Source: Cryptomeria japonica (taxonomy: Eukaryota > Streptophyta > Pinopsida > Cupressales > Cupressaceae). Taken from it: a stretch of DNA of 64,000 nt. Made by a program: the position numbers and the translations under genes. Shown here one piece after another: positions 22,009-34,020 of the stretch (position 1 is its first letter; the number at the start of each line of letters is the position of its first letter). Location: positions 834,818,136 to 834,882,135 of the forward strand of contig NC_081411.1 of assembly GCF_030272615.1 (NCBI RefSeq), written 5' to 3'. The notes below the pieces were generated by a model. That model was given only the letters and a program-made list of their open reading frames with translations. It ran no database searches and was not told the origin of the DNA.

Positions 22009-23923
22009 ATGGAGCCTAATTTGGGTGACTTCTTTAATGAGGATCATGATAATTCTTTCCATCCTAATCATGTCACTATTCACCCCATTGATGAATCCCA
22101 TGATGAAGAAGAAGCTTTAACTAGAGTCTCTATAGATCAACTCTCTAAATTGGACAATCAATTTGATCTTTCAACATTGGATGTCCCAATAATACCCTAA
22201 TAGTGAAGCTCTTCCATTAATTGAAGGCCTTAAATGCATGATTCAAAATGATAAGAATGGGATTGATATATTATGTGGCATTGCACATATTGTTGATTCT
22301 AATATCATTCCTATCAAGAGTTGTGCTGAAACCCTTGGTTATTCACAACTTTCAACACAAGTCAATCCTTCAATTCCTTTGACTACTCTTAAGACTAGTA
22401 TTCCTACTTTTACCTCTAACATCATGGCTACTTCAACTCAAAATGTCATCCCTACAACAACTATTCATGGGGGCAATCCCTCTTCTTCATTAAATCCTCC
22501 ATCTTTACCTATGTATTCAATAAGTGTTCTTAATATCCCTCAACCAATCGATGTGACACAAGGGGGAAATTCCTTCAACAAATTTGTTCCTCCTTTAAGT
22601 GTCCCTTTTCCTACCCAATCATCACCTATGCCTACTTATCATAATGTCCCACCACCTTATTCTCAGTCCATTCCTTCTTTCAATAACATCACACCACCTT
22701 CTCAATCAACTATGTCTAACATCAATTCTTCTACTGAAGCGAAAATTAACAATCTTGCTCAAACTGTGTCTTCCTTACAACAACAAATTGCTTCTATGAG
22801 TTAATCCAAGTTTAGTGTGCCCACCTTTGATGTTGTGAGCCCACTTTCTCTTGATATTGTTAAATTTGTGCCACCTAAACATGTTGACGTCCCTTAATTA
22901 GAACTCTATAATGGAAAAGGTGATCCTCTTATGCATGTCAAAACATTTCAAACCTTGTGTATTGATTTTTCTTACGACGAAAGATTGCTTGCAAAACTAT
23001 TTACAAGAACGCTAAGAGATAAGGCTTTACAATGGTATTGCTCTTTTCCTTTGTATTCTATCACTTCTTTTCAACAACTAGCAAATGCTTTCATCCAACA
23101 ATTTCAAAACAACATTGGTCCTAAAATCACTTTGACTGATTTAATGCATTGTAAACAAGGTGTTAAAGAAAAAGTGACTGATTTCATTAGTAGATATAAG
23201 CATTTGTGTTCTCAAATTTCTTTTCATGTACCGGATAATGATATTCAAATAATTTTTATTTCTAATTTGCAAAAAGATATTAGGAAAAAGCTTCTTTTGT
23301 CTGAGTTTACTTCCTTTCTGCAGTTGTGTGCAACCCTCCACAATTATCAACTGCCTGTGAGTCAAATGGAGCAATCCACTCCTATGTCTCTGAGTGATAA
23401 GGGGGAGAGTGTTCATCAACCATTTGTGAAGTTCAAACTAACAAAAATCTTCATCAAGTTCAATGATACAATCAACAACAACAATGTGAATGCTACAATA
23501 GGTGTGCCTCCTATTTCTAAATTTTTCCAAAGAGAAAGACAGTTTACTCCTTTGAATGAATATTTACATAGTATTATGTCTTAGTTGTTGCAAAGAAATG
23601 TTACCAAACTTCCTCCTATTAAACCAGTTGATCCTTCTAAACTTGCATCCCCTTATTTTGATAACAATTCATTTTGTCAATTTCATTGTCAGCCTGGTCA
23701 TGATACTGAGAAATATTTCACATTCAAAAATAAGATTCAAGATTTGAATGATAATAATACTATATATGTGGCAGGTGTGAATGATAAAGGGAATAAATCA
23801 GTATCTCCTCCTAATCAAAATCTTAAGATTTTCACTGATCCCTTACCTTCTCATACCTCTAACGTGATTGAGATTGTTCCTACTTCTTTCTCTCACCTCT
23901 ATGGCTCAGAACTTGGTAAATAA
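22009..23923 (+). pseudogene. R2 gag
   Basis: Begins MEPNLGDFFNEDHDN in frame 1, shifts to frame 2 near 22200, then runs in frame 2 with stops near 22802, 22896 and 23582. The middle is Pro/Ser/Thr/Asn-rich (22400-22800) with a short coiled coil (NNLAQTVSSLQQQI). The Retrotrans_gag core follows: LRDKALQWYCSFP, FQQLANAFIQQFQNN, LTDLMHCKQGVKEKVTDFI, RYKHLCSQI (about 22930-23300). Near 23680 is a knuckle of the CQFHCQPGHDTEKYF type, where the last Cys position is Phe/Tyr, followed by FKNKIQDLND. It would form the capsid and package the RNA. A probable frameshift joins it to the protease frame near 23870-23920. Confidence 0.85.
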
Positions 23924-24986
23924 GGTAGAAAAACAAGATACAACTAAGGATCCTTGTATTACATTTGACCCTAGTGAGACCATTAGAGAACTCGATGGCC
24001 CTTTATACATAGTTGCAAAGGTTAAGGATATAACTTGCCACGGTGCCCTTATTGATCCCTCTTTCATGGTTAATGTCACCACTAAGGAGTATCTTTTCAC
24101 TTTACGATTGCATAAACCAATATATGATGCTTCTAATGTGATTGTGAAGTTATTTGATGGATTATCTTGTCCTACCATTCTCTCTATCACCCTTCCTATT
24201 GAAGTTCATACTAAATCTATGGATGTTAACTTTGTTATCATTCCTTCTTCTAAGCAATTCCGTGTGAAGTTGGGCTATCCTTGGCTATCTTCCATGAAGG
24301 CTATTTCTTCTACAATCCATAAGTGTTTGAAATTTCCTCACAATGGCAAAATCATAACTGTGAACCATAGCTTATTCAAACTATCTGAAAGAAGACCTGG
24401 TGTTCCTATTGATTTCTTTTGGCCTAAGCAATTTCAATCTCTTCCATCAAGGAGCGATGCTCTTTTTCAATCTTATAAAAAATGGAAGAAAGATATGATA
24501 TTATCCTTAAGTCAACCTAGATCCCCAACAATTCACATTCCTATCATTCTTGAAGATGAAGTTCTCCCCCTAACGGATAGAACTAATCTTCTTCCTAAAG
24601 AAGATCCTCAATTTGTTCCTATGGATGTGTCTATGCCTTCTCCTAAAGAACAAAACAATATTCCTCCTAAGCTTAGACTCGTACCTCCTCCTCATGATGG
24701 ACCTGGTCTCCTTCCTACCCCTAATATTCCTCCTTTATATGGTGCAGTTCCACCTCCTTCCTCTTATAGAGAGAAGAGGCCTTCTTCTCCCCTTATTCTA
24801 CCTAAACCTTCAACTATCAAAGACGAGAATATTCTTCCTTCACCAAATGCTCCTCCTTATTCCCAACCTTCCACTAGACTCGACGAAATCGTTGTGCGAG
24901 AGAATGTCGACGAAGACATCATGTACGAGCTCGTGAAGCTATCCCTCAAACTATCCAATCTCCTAAAACTCCAACAGTTGACATGA
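23868..24986 (+). pseudogene. R2 retropepsin-like domain with proline-rich tail
   Basis: The core reads VAKVKDITCHGALIDPSFMVNV (about 24015-24080), where DPSF replaces the catalytic D-S/T-G. It continues with DVNFVIIPSS and LGYPWLSSMKAISSTIHKCLKF, the typical C-terminal LG-PWL segment of plant gypsy proteases. From about 24540 the product becomes Pro/Leu-rich (PPKLRLVPPPHDGP and similar), likely disordered. Frame use changes again near 24920, and another conserved-looking stretch (MIPFYPKQDVQP... at 24983) lies in frame 2. The missing active-site glycine suggests no activity. Confidence 0.75.
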
Positions 24987-25386
24987 TTCCCTTTTATCCT
25001 AAGCAAGATGTTCAACCTACATCTCCAAATCATAAGTTGCACAAAACATGTGACGGTTTTACTCTTATTCATGTTCTTGCTCCTCTTTCTATAAATTTTG
25101 ATGAAGAATGAGTGAAAATGTTATTCATGATGGAAATACAACTCCCAATGCTTCTGATAGTGATTATGAATATGTTGATGTTGACAAGCATTTATCAACT
25201 GAATTTTCAAGAGCCCTAATCCTAGCTCCTAGAACTGAACAAAGTGCTTTACCACATGAGCATAGTCCTTGTTTGGATCCTTTGATAGCTCCATCTGTTG
25301 TACTTGATGTTGCTCCTCTGGCATGCTGCTCACCTTCCCGAAATAGTGATCAGCAAGATCGGGAGGTGGATATCGTGATAGATTAG
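24983..25386 (+). pseudogene. R2 C-terminal extension, unknown domain
   Basis: Two overlapping frames (24983 to about 25110, then 25108-25386 opening MSENVIHDGNTTPN) give an acidic, Ser/Asp/Pro-rich peptide with SDYEYVDVDKHL and ending DREVDIVID. No domain is recognised. It stands where RT should begin, so it may be a lineage-specific C-terminal piece of a gag-pro-only polyprotein. Confidence 0.4.
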
Positions 25387-25389
25387 AAA

Positions 25390-26131
25390 CATTAGCACCA
25401 TAGATTTTCTCTCCCTCTCCCCTCTTGCTCTTTTGTGGATATTCTTCTATGTGTATCCCTGTTCTTCTATTATCCCCTTAATTTCTACTTGAGGACAATG
25501 AAAACCATTGAGATCTCTTTTGGTCTCTTTCATGTTGACTCAATAGACTCTTATCTTCCCTTTCTTCTAAGGAAGTTTCCTTTCTTTGGGGAATGACGAT
25601 TAATATATGCACATACATATATGATATACATGAGTTATCATACAGCATATTGACCTCGAGGAAAGAAAAACTACCTCATGTTTTGTGCTCATTATCCTTG
25701 GGTTTATGCCTTGATTGGGAGCTAAATCCTTGCGATAACATGCTCCCTCTCTTCTCTCTCTCTTGGGTGTATACTACCTTAAATCAATCGCTCTCGATAA
25801 GGCGTACGTGACTGCTTTAACATGGGGGCATACACTCTGCTCATATTTTCCTTCTTTATACTTTACTTAGTGTACTTTTTTTCGCTTTATAATATTTGGT
25901 ATCCTTGCTTTCATGACTCATAGTGAGGGGAACTTTGCTACTTGCAGTCATGGTTTTCCCTTTCTCGATCTTCCCTTTTACTTTGTCAATCGAAGTTGTA
26001 AGATCCTAATTCCACTAGAGGCTTGGTGCATCTTGCCTCCTTGACATGGTAAACATCTTTCAATATTGCTTCCTTGTACTTTAGCAGCAGTATTGGCATA
26101 TGCTCATACTCCCGCTAAAGTGGGGGCTAAA
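25390..26131 (+). other. R2 3' untranslated region and PPT
   Basis: No coding sequence is recognised. It ends with ctcatactcccgctaaagtgggggctaaa. The purine-rich aaagtgggggctaaa (26117-26131) abuts the 3' LTR. The same cactcccgctaaag-type sequence precedes the R3 3' LTR (about 49840-49868), confirming common descent. Confidence 0.7.
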
Positions 26132-27352
26132 TGTAGTGTCATAAAATTGCAACCCTAGCAATTTTTTACCACATTAGGGTCCTCACGCATGCAAAATCGA
26201 ATCCCCTAGCCTAGTCGAAGATCAAAGACTGCTCAACCCCCAAAAACTGCTTCTCTCTTGCCCTTCGCACCACCCTGTCTTCACTCTACCCTGGAGAAAA
26301 GGGTAGGACAAGGGCGTGGCACCCCTGTCCCTGCCCTATTTTGGGGCAGGCCCTTTCCTAAGTTTGCATAGAAGGTTATGCAGTGAATGGGAAAACTTCC
26401 CCGATGTCAATCTGTGATAAAAATCAGTCTCATTAACCCTAAATTGACAAGTATAAAAGTGGCATTTTCCATCTCTTTTTAAGGAGGAGAAAGAAAGAAG
26501 AGTTCAAAAAGTTCAATAAAGTGAAAATTGGCAATCAACCATTCAAGAGCATTCAAGCATCCCTTTCAAGCATTGAGCATCTTAAGTCTTTCTTCAAGGC
26601 TAGGTGTTGCATTCAATTAAAGGAATCAACTATTGAAGAGGAGATCCATTTCAACATTCAAATTCATACAAGAAATTCTATCAACATTTATATCACAACC
26701 TCCCTTGAGGTGATTTACATTTCAGTCTTCCATTTACATTTACTCACAAGTAATTTTTTTCATTACTTGGTTAATTCCAAAATTGGGGTTTGACCTGAAG
26801 GCAAACTCCCAATCCCAACCCCTATTCCTCTCTTTTTTGTGTGTAGGTTGTAGGTGTGCAATTGTACTTTCGGATTTGGACTCCATTTGCAGAGGCGGAA
26901 AAACCCTTTTCGTTTCGCAGATTTTTTAGAGGACCATGTACACTTTCGCCATGGTCTAGGCAACTTTTCCTCAAATTCATAGGGTGATTTCACCTCGACA
27001 TGTTACTACCAGATCCAGGTGTATAGCTTCATCCCATGCTTCGATCTCAAGTTATATCTAGTTCTTTGTCACTTTTGCACTTAGTCTTTATACATAATTC
27101 AATCAATTCCTTTCTATTCCAAGTAGAAGACGGGATTAACTTATCATTCTCATTTCATTCAGAATTCTATCTTCTTCTTTGAAGGTTGAATCTAGTGATT
27201 TTTCCCCCCTCTTCCAATGTAATGTGTGAAAAGTGTTTGAAGGGAAATCCCTAGTGAAACTCTCATCTCTCCTTGGAGGGAAAGGGTAGCTTTCCTCTAA
27301 ATCTCTCATTAACACATTTTTCACCCACCATTACATTTTGGTGACCATTACA
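26132..27352 (+). repeat. R2 3' LTR with duplicated end
   Basis: 1221 bp. It matches the 5' LTR to its end ccattaca (27335), then carries an extra ttttggtga, the same bases that start the PBS region, and a second ccattaca (27345-27352) before the TSD. Confidence 0.85.
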
Positions 27353-27530
27353 AAGATATTAAAGTTTTCATTTTTGGCAGTTGTAATAAATATTTTAAAT
27401 TCAATTTTGAGGACTTTAGAGGCTCCTAAATAACCTAAAAAGTGGGTGTAACTGATGTAGTGATTACAAGGTGATAAAGAACATCGTGAGCTTTCTAACG
27501 CTTCAAACAGTTCATCAATCAGATACCTAG

Positions 27531-28769
27531 TGTATACACCTAAAAATGGTCTGAAGATAATTAATTGAATAAGCAATTATTTAATTAATCCCCCTTCCTA
27601 ATTTAATTGAATTCATTAGCAATTTGATTAAATTATCCCATTCATCTACTTCATTAATAAATCTAAGGATTTATTTAATAGGTTCATTTCAATAGTCCCC
27701 TTTGATTAATTAATTCAAATTAATTAATCCTCCCCCCATTTAAATCAATTCTTTTAATCCCCTAATTAATTAAAACAAATCAATTTATGAGTTGTTGAAA
27801 GTTAATTAGCCTTTTCCTATTATTTGAATTTTTAAATTCAAATTACCCACATGTCTCCTAACTTCTAACCACCTAACCTAACCACCCCCTAACCTAACCC
27901 ATTCCACCTAACCTTGGGTTTAACTAACCCTGTCCTATCTTGCACCTCCTAACCTCCTTATCCTAACCTCCTATGGTGTGGATATTCTCCCCTTGAGACA
28001 CATGGCACTTTGGCCACATGTCTCCTCTCTTGGACACTTGCCCTTTTATGAGCAAGGCTCCTTGACACTTGTCACCATAGAGATGACAAGTGTCCCTCCC
28101 TCCAACCTCTTCTCCAACCTCCTCCAATTTCACCCTTGATATCTTCAGATTCAATCTTGACCGTTGATTCCTGCCACCTCACCCCTGGCCTTGGAAATAT
28201 TATAAATATCCCCCATTTTGGAGCACAAAGGACCCGATCTCATATCAATTTAGGCATTGTTACTATAGGCATATCCATTCTAGCATATCATTTGAGCATT
28301 GTTATTATAGGCAATTACATCTTAGATGATCATTTTCTAGCATAATTATTGAATCATGTAGCTTAATCAATCTCTTTTCTAGCTTAATTGCATCATCATC
28401 ATCATCATAGCTTAATCATGCATATCATTAGCTTAATTAGACTCTTGGATCAATCTATCATAATCAATCTCATCTAGCTTGCATATCGTTATCATTTCAA
28501 ATCATCTCTCTAGGTGTAGTCAAGTCACTGGGATTGCTTATCCAGATCTGAGAGCAAATCCACACTCGCATCTCTTAGGAGGTGATAGGTCACTTTGTCA
28601 TGGTTTATCTTTCATTTTCTTTTAATTTTCTAACCATGCTTGTAATGATCTATTGAGTATTTGTGTTGCAGCTGCAGGTACCCTACTTCACAGGTACGAC
28701 ATTTTGCTTGTAATGATCTATTGAGTGTTTGTGTTGCAGCTGTAGGTACCCTACTTCACAGGCATGACA
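27531..28769 (+). mobile_element. S1: solo LTR, 1239 bp
   Basis: Begins TGTATACACCTAAAA, ends GGCATGACA, and is flanked by cctag (27526-27530) and cctgg (28770-28774), a TSD with one change. Unit A shows the empty site (cagataccaagttcac, about 12537). No PBS, PPT or coding sequence is inside, so it is best read as the product of LTR-LTR recombination. A 64-68 bp tandem duplication occupies the last 132 bp (28638-28769). The AT-rich start (aattaatt...) and the CCTAACC-rich middle are typical of plant gypsy LTRs. Confidence 0.85.
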
Positions 28770-29026
28770 CCTGGTTCACAAGTTATGGCCTCCAAAATTT
28801 TGGTCTCCTGAAATAGGAAATATAAAATGCATTGAACACATAAATGAGCTATAAAAGGGAGGTACATGTGTTGATGTGTGTTTTGACACATCATAGGGCA
28901 TCTAGATTGGACATAAGGTCGGTTCCACTTTATTGGGTAGTTTTAGCCCATGGTTTTGTAATGTTGTTTGATTATTTCATGTATTGTATCTCCTATATAT
29001 GAGGTGCATGAGATAGAGTTTGTGTA

Positions 29027-30379
29027 TATGATGCAATACAAAAAAAACCTCCCTTCAAACTTACAACCTTCAAAACATAGAATACCCTTACAGAGACTCT
29101 CTGCTACCATATTAACAGTCAAATTCCAACAAAACTAACTTATATGCTCAAATTAGCAACCATAATTGTAACTATAGATATCCTCTATCCCTCTTGGGTC
29201 CTCACACCAAATTTCAAGGTCTTCTGACAATCGAATCAAGGAGAAACTGTCAGATTTATGTTAGAACCCTAGTTAACCTAACTAGCCAAGCAACCTCGTG
29301 AAAAATATGTGAAGTCTTTACGGTTCAGAATTTCAACGAATGGAAAATGGAAGATAAAACACAGCTCTATACCCACATGTGCTCACATAAATAGTTTGAA
29401 TCCATACAAATATAAGAAACAACAAACTTCAGAGACAGCGTGAATGACAGAAAATAGACTTCCAATTTTGTGTCAATGATTTCAAATTTGAAAAATAGTT
29501 ACATAATTTACTTTGAAGAATCCTCCCTATTCTCCCCCTCTCCCTCTCTCTACCCATTTCTCATACAATTTATACCAAATTTAAACTTTCCCTTCATGAT
29601 TGTTGGACTGCATGACTGTTCAAATTCAAAAACTGATAAGTCGTTGTCGGACATAGGTATCAGAATAGCAATTCTGAGCTGATAAATCACTGTCGGACAT
29701 TGGTATCGGAATAGAAATTTTGAACATGTCTTCTTGATCACCAATCAGAATAACTCTTCAAGGTGGAGCAACAATTTCATGTAATTTTGATAGAACAAAC
29801 TACCTCAATGTCACTCATTTCAATATAGCTTATGTCGAACAAGAAATTTGAAGGTCTATCGGTATAACCCATCGAAGTCGGCTGAACAATATTTTGTAAT
29901 CCCAATAGTGTAAACTATCCCAATGACAACCTTATCTGATTAACAATTCCGATGATAAATTTTTGCCACCATGATGCTTTATCGGGTCAACTATCTCGAT
30001 GCCAATATTGATACCTTATTGAAATAGCCATTCAAAATCGGTCGAACAAAATTTTACAAATTTGATAGTGTAACCTATCCCGATAACAAAAATGATACCT
30101 TATCGATTCAAAACATCCCGATAACAATAATGATAACTTTTTGCCCCAATGACATCTTATCAGTATAGCTTATCCCGATGACAAAAATGACAACATTTTG
30201 AGCAACTTTACAAATTTGAAAATCATGACTCCAGTTTTGACAAACAAACCCAAAAACATGAAATAACATTACAAATGGTCTCAACAAACCTTATTGAATC
30301 AAAATAGACCTAACCCTAACTCCTAAGACTCAAAACACCAAATTGACAAATTGACTAGACCTTAGGTGCTCCTGCACTA
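29027..30379. mobile_element. U1: 1353-bp insertion of unknown class
   Basis: Flanked by the 5-bp duplication gtgta (29022-29026 and 30380-30384); unit A is uninterrupted at the same place (about 12797). The ends are TATGATGCAATAC... and ...TCCTGCACTA, with no TG/CA termini, no clear inverted repeat and no poly(A). A 47-50 bp tandem pair sits at about 29630-29725. Degenerate units with cccgataacaaaaatgata recur at about 30079, 30117 and 30175, and cgata/tatcg words are frequent from 29840 on. No ORF or domain is recognised. Confidence 0.6.
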
Positions 30380-31850
30380 GTGTAACTTGTATAGCTATTG
30401 AGTTACCTTTGAATCTTTGGTTGATGATACTCCTATGGAAAGCTTGCTCTACAAGTATATTGTAATTTGTTATTGATTCCTGAATAATATATTGGGCATA
30501 TTTTGAAGTGTGCAATTTTTATCTTGAAATGGTTTTCCCCACATAAATCATTGTATTGTATGCATGATATTTATGTTTTTTCTATTAATTTTTTATAATT
30601 GTTGTAACAATGTGTAAAAAAAATTGCTTTACCCTCCTCTCAAGGTTACTATAGGAAGTTGTTCCACTACTTAACTTCCTTACAACAAAGTGGGATTTGA
30701 ATTAGAAAAGACTACTAGATGAATCCTTCCAAAGTTCAGAGAAAAAAGTTGAAGACTAGGTAGTAGAGATTCACCCTGGTTCTATCAAAAAAATTTCAAA
30801 TTTCTAGGGAAGTGAGATAATGGGATTTTAATGTCAACTACATCTTGGTGGCTCAAACCATAATGTTTAGATATGTGGGATGTGTTTTGAAGATTGAAAA
30901 TAGGGTAAGATTAATATTTAATAATAAAAAGGGGCACACCTAGGATTAAGCGTCGAGGCCTTAGGTTTGATTGAAATATTAATTAAATGCCTAAACAAAT
31001 CTTATAATGCATAATGCAATGGAACACACTAAGGTGAGTGCTAACTAAGTGTGGAATTGGACAACCTAATTAAGGGTGTACAATTTATGATGCTACAATT
31101 AGCACCCACTTTAGTGGTCATATGACACTATATGCATATGCAAGCTATAGTATAGAAAAGTAAGCATTCATAGGAAAAATGATATGTCCATAAATGTTGA
31201 ACGAAGCCCCTAGCAATATTTACAATACAATATTAGGAACCACATTCTACAAAACCACATGGTTAGTTGAAATCGTAAAATCTCCTAAAATTATTACCAA
31301 GAGTGATGAAATTCGAGGGTAGCTATATAGCCCCCCTTGTTTGGCTTGCTAATTAGGATGTTGAAATAGGGTATCATGTTTACCACTTTGAATTGTGGAG
31401 GAAAATTGATGACAACTTCTCACAACAAAGTTTGATACAAGATCAAAACTATTTGAGGATCATTTGGTAAGATAGAGATTTGAATCACAATTCCAATGCA
31501 ACCAATGGTCTTGAAATCAAAGCTCTCTAACTCAATATGTGAAATATTAAGTTTGAAATGTGGAATTAGAGTTTTGAAAAAGAATTACATTTTAAATAGT
31601 GACAATGACACTATTCATTTGTCTTATTCACCTTTTTGTCTTGGAGTGCAAAAGGGGAGCCCACAGAGTGAAGAATGCCACGTCGATGACTAGACGTGTC
31701 CACGACGATGGATAACCTGAGGCAATGAGTCCTAGAGGACCTCTCGCTATATGAGGTGGTCTTTCCAACTGTACTCTATTGATTTAGTTTCATTTGATTT
31801 TTTGATGAGTTGTTTGTAGCCCTAAATTTGACATAGGCCACCCAAAATGG

Positions 31851-31930
31851 ACGCCATGCTCCCCTTAGGGAACCATGGTCCCATCAAGGCACTATGGTCC
31901 CCTCTAAGCACCATGGTCCTAGAAAAGGGG
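31851..31930. repeat. CCATGG minisatellite, unit B
   Basis: Four units of about 19 bp, homologous to the unit A array at 14262-14380 but one 38-bp dimer shorter. The first unit has catgctcccc in place of catggtcccc. Confidence 0.8.
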
Positions 31931-32169
31931 CACCAAGAGGCACTCATGGGGCTAGGATAGGTTTTGGTAATGATGATATCGATGCATGAATTTGATCTTT
32001 ATAGGAATTATCATAAATACAAGAGCATACCATAGATCATATATACAACCATCTTCAGAATCAGATCCCTTAGCTTTCTCAAGATAAGAAAAGGCTTCTC
32101 TGAGTAGATGGCTTGTGGTAGGTATGTTGCATGTCGATGATTAGATTTCATGGGCCAATGTTTATGGCC

Positions 32170-33990
32170 TTGATGGAGATATGGAATTATGATATATCTA
32201 CCTTCTTGTCAAAGAGATGACAAACATGCTAGAGGATGTATATCACATCCTATGATTGTCAATGCAAGGGAGGACTGTGAGATATTAGTTGAATTTCTCA
32301 AGAGATGTGATATGAAGAGATTGAAAGCATATTGTATTGGCAGAGTGACTCCTAGAGAACCAAGGGTTTGGATACTGATCGGATGGTTACTACATCTAAC
32401 AAGTGAGATCCCATCGGTTAGGAGACTTATAATTTCCATAATGGCACTAGTCATATGTCAATATGGTCAAGGTAGGCACATGCATGGAAGACTCGACCAC
32501 ACCATATGTGAGATGGAGGAGCACCACATTGTGTTGCATGGGGACGTAGCATGTTAGCACATCAATACAATGATTTAGGAGACTATGTTTATTATGAGGA
32601 GAAGAGATTAATGGCATGCACTCTGCTAGAGGTTTGGATGTTCAAGAACATCACATGTACAAGGCTCGTAAGGTTTCCCAAAGATATTACCCCAGAGGAG
32701 CCCTGAGCATATGGTATCCATGCACTAGACCATGGTAGAGACGAGACTTATTGTATTGGAGAGTCGTGATGGACTGCCTACAGTCTGATGATATTATATG
32801 GAAACATTATAGATTGATGTATGATTGAGTGGGACAGAATGTGCAGTTATGACACATGCAATTATATCATGTTCTAGAGGGTTGTCATAGTTACATCATC
32901 ATCCCATTTTACTTTGATAGAGTGATGAGGTAGTTTGGTCTAGAGGTGGGCTATCCCATAGTTGTAACGATCACATATGACATTCAAAGTGTCATGAGAT
33001 CAAGAGTCGGGCCTAGACCTACAACACATGATGTAGAGATCATGGATGATGAGGAGGAGGAGAGGTGTGACAGATATGTCCCTCCACTCAAGGATGATGC
33101 AGGCGTATGACATAGCTATATACTAGATATTGGGAGACTACATATCTTGGAGCCATATTTCCTGTGGACTACTTGAGAGGGAATCCTGAGCCATGGGTGA
33201 GACCAGTAGATTCACAAAACAAGGATAGAGGAGGAGATGAGGCATTCAAGGAACCTATTGAGATAGATGGTGAAGAGTGGGAGAAGGAAGAGGGGAAAGA
33301 TGAGATTGAGGCTCCTAATCATGCAAGGGATAAGGTTTTGAATATCAAACCTCCACCAATAGAGGATCAGGGATAGGGTATGAAGGTAGAGGAGGATGAT
33401 ATATCCTTATAGAGGCCTACCTTGAGGATACACAAGTAATCACCACCCACACCATAATCTGAGGTGTTGAGGAAGTATGAGCGAGGAAAGAACAATAGGG
33501 TTATACCCTTAGGAATAGTATCTCACTCTCCTACCTCATATGATCCTACCTGGTAGGAAGAATATCTAGGTAAGAAGATATGGTTAGATTCAAATTTGTT
33601 TAATCATTTATGAGATGTATGTATATATGTGACTATTATAAAATTCTCTCCCCAAAGATAGTGTATAAGGATGGCGTGACTATCCATCATGTACTCAATA
33701 ATATCATCATCTTAGCACACATTCAATGGTACTCACAAATCATAGGGAGATCTTAGCAGAGTGTGGGGTGACATGAGGATGTATTTGACGTCATTAGGGT
33801 AGAGTCAGATGTTGCACGAGATGAGAGAGAGTGGCTACAACATGAGCTCATGGAGGACCAAGCCAAGTTAACAATGGACAGGGGTATCGTGTTGGATAGG
33901 GATAGAAGGAAATCCTTTAAGAGTCACTCATGTTCCACATCAATTACTAGAGGGTTCAAGTAGCCACCATCCATAGAGTTGGGAATGTAT
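32170..33990 (+). pseudogene. PMD remnant with coiled-coil tail, unit B
   Basis: Homologous to 15676-16811 and longer. Readable pieces are WNYDISTF (about 32184), RVTPREPRVWILIGWLLHLTSEIPSVRRLIISIMALVIC (positions 32335-32455), YNDLGDYVYYEEKRL with LEVWMFKNI, and an acidic stretch (33160-33376). The C-terminal segment near 33800-33960 has VARDEREWLQHELMEDQAKL, a probable coiled coil. All are separated by stops and frameshifts. The right end meets the G1 3' LTR at about 34021, so G1 appears to have landed at or near the end of this gene. No TSD was resolved. Confidence 0.65.
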
Positions 33991-34020
33991 ACACTATATT
34001 TTGTATGAGTGGTGATGATG

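Larger units (their letters stand above)
19610..27352 (+). mobile_element. R2: 7.7-kb LTR element with gag-protease and no RT
   Basis: TSD aagat lies at 19605-19609 and 27353-27357; unit A supplies the empty site (tttgaagatattgaag, about 12365). LTRs of 1212 and 1221 bp (TGTAGTGT...CCATTACA) enclose a tRNA-Trp-type PBS, an AT-rich leader of about 1.2 kb with diverged repeats around aaaattaagtggtta, gag, a protease-like domain, a proline-rich and acidic tail, and a PPT. No RT, RNase H or integrase signature was found. Its LTR is related to that of R3. Confidence 0.92.
16812..33310. repeat. Tandem segmental duplication, unit B
   Basis: Direct repeat of unit A beginning at the third copy of the dispersed AT-rich repeat. 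It has been enlarged about threefold by M1, R2, S1 and U1. Beyond 33310 the sequence continues into DNA absent from unit A (the rest of the PMD gene), as expected if unit B keeps the original right flank. Confidence 0.85.

Noticed and set aside
29027-30379. Helitron ending CTAG after a GTGC-TCCT-GCAC hairpin
   Set aside because: The stem is only 4 bp, there is no TC start, and a 5-bp duplication flanks it, which Helitrons do not make.
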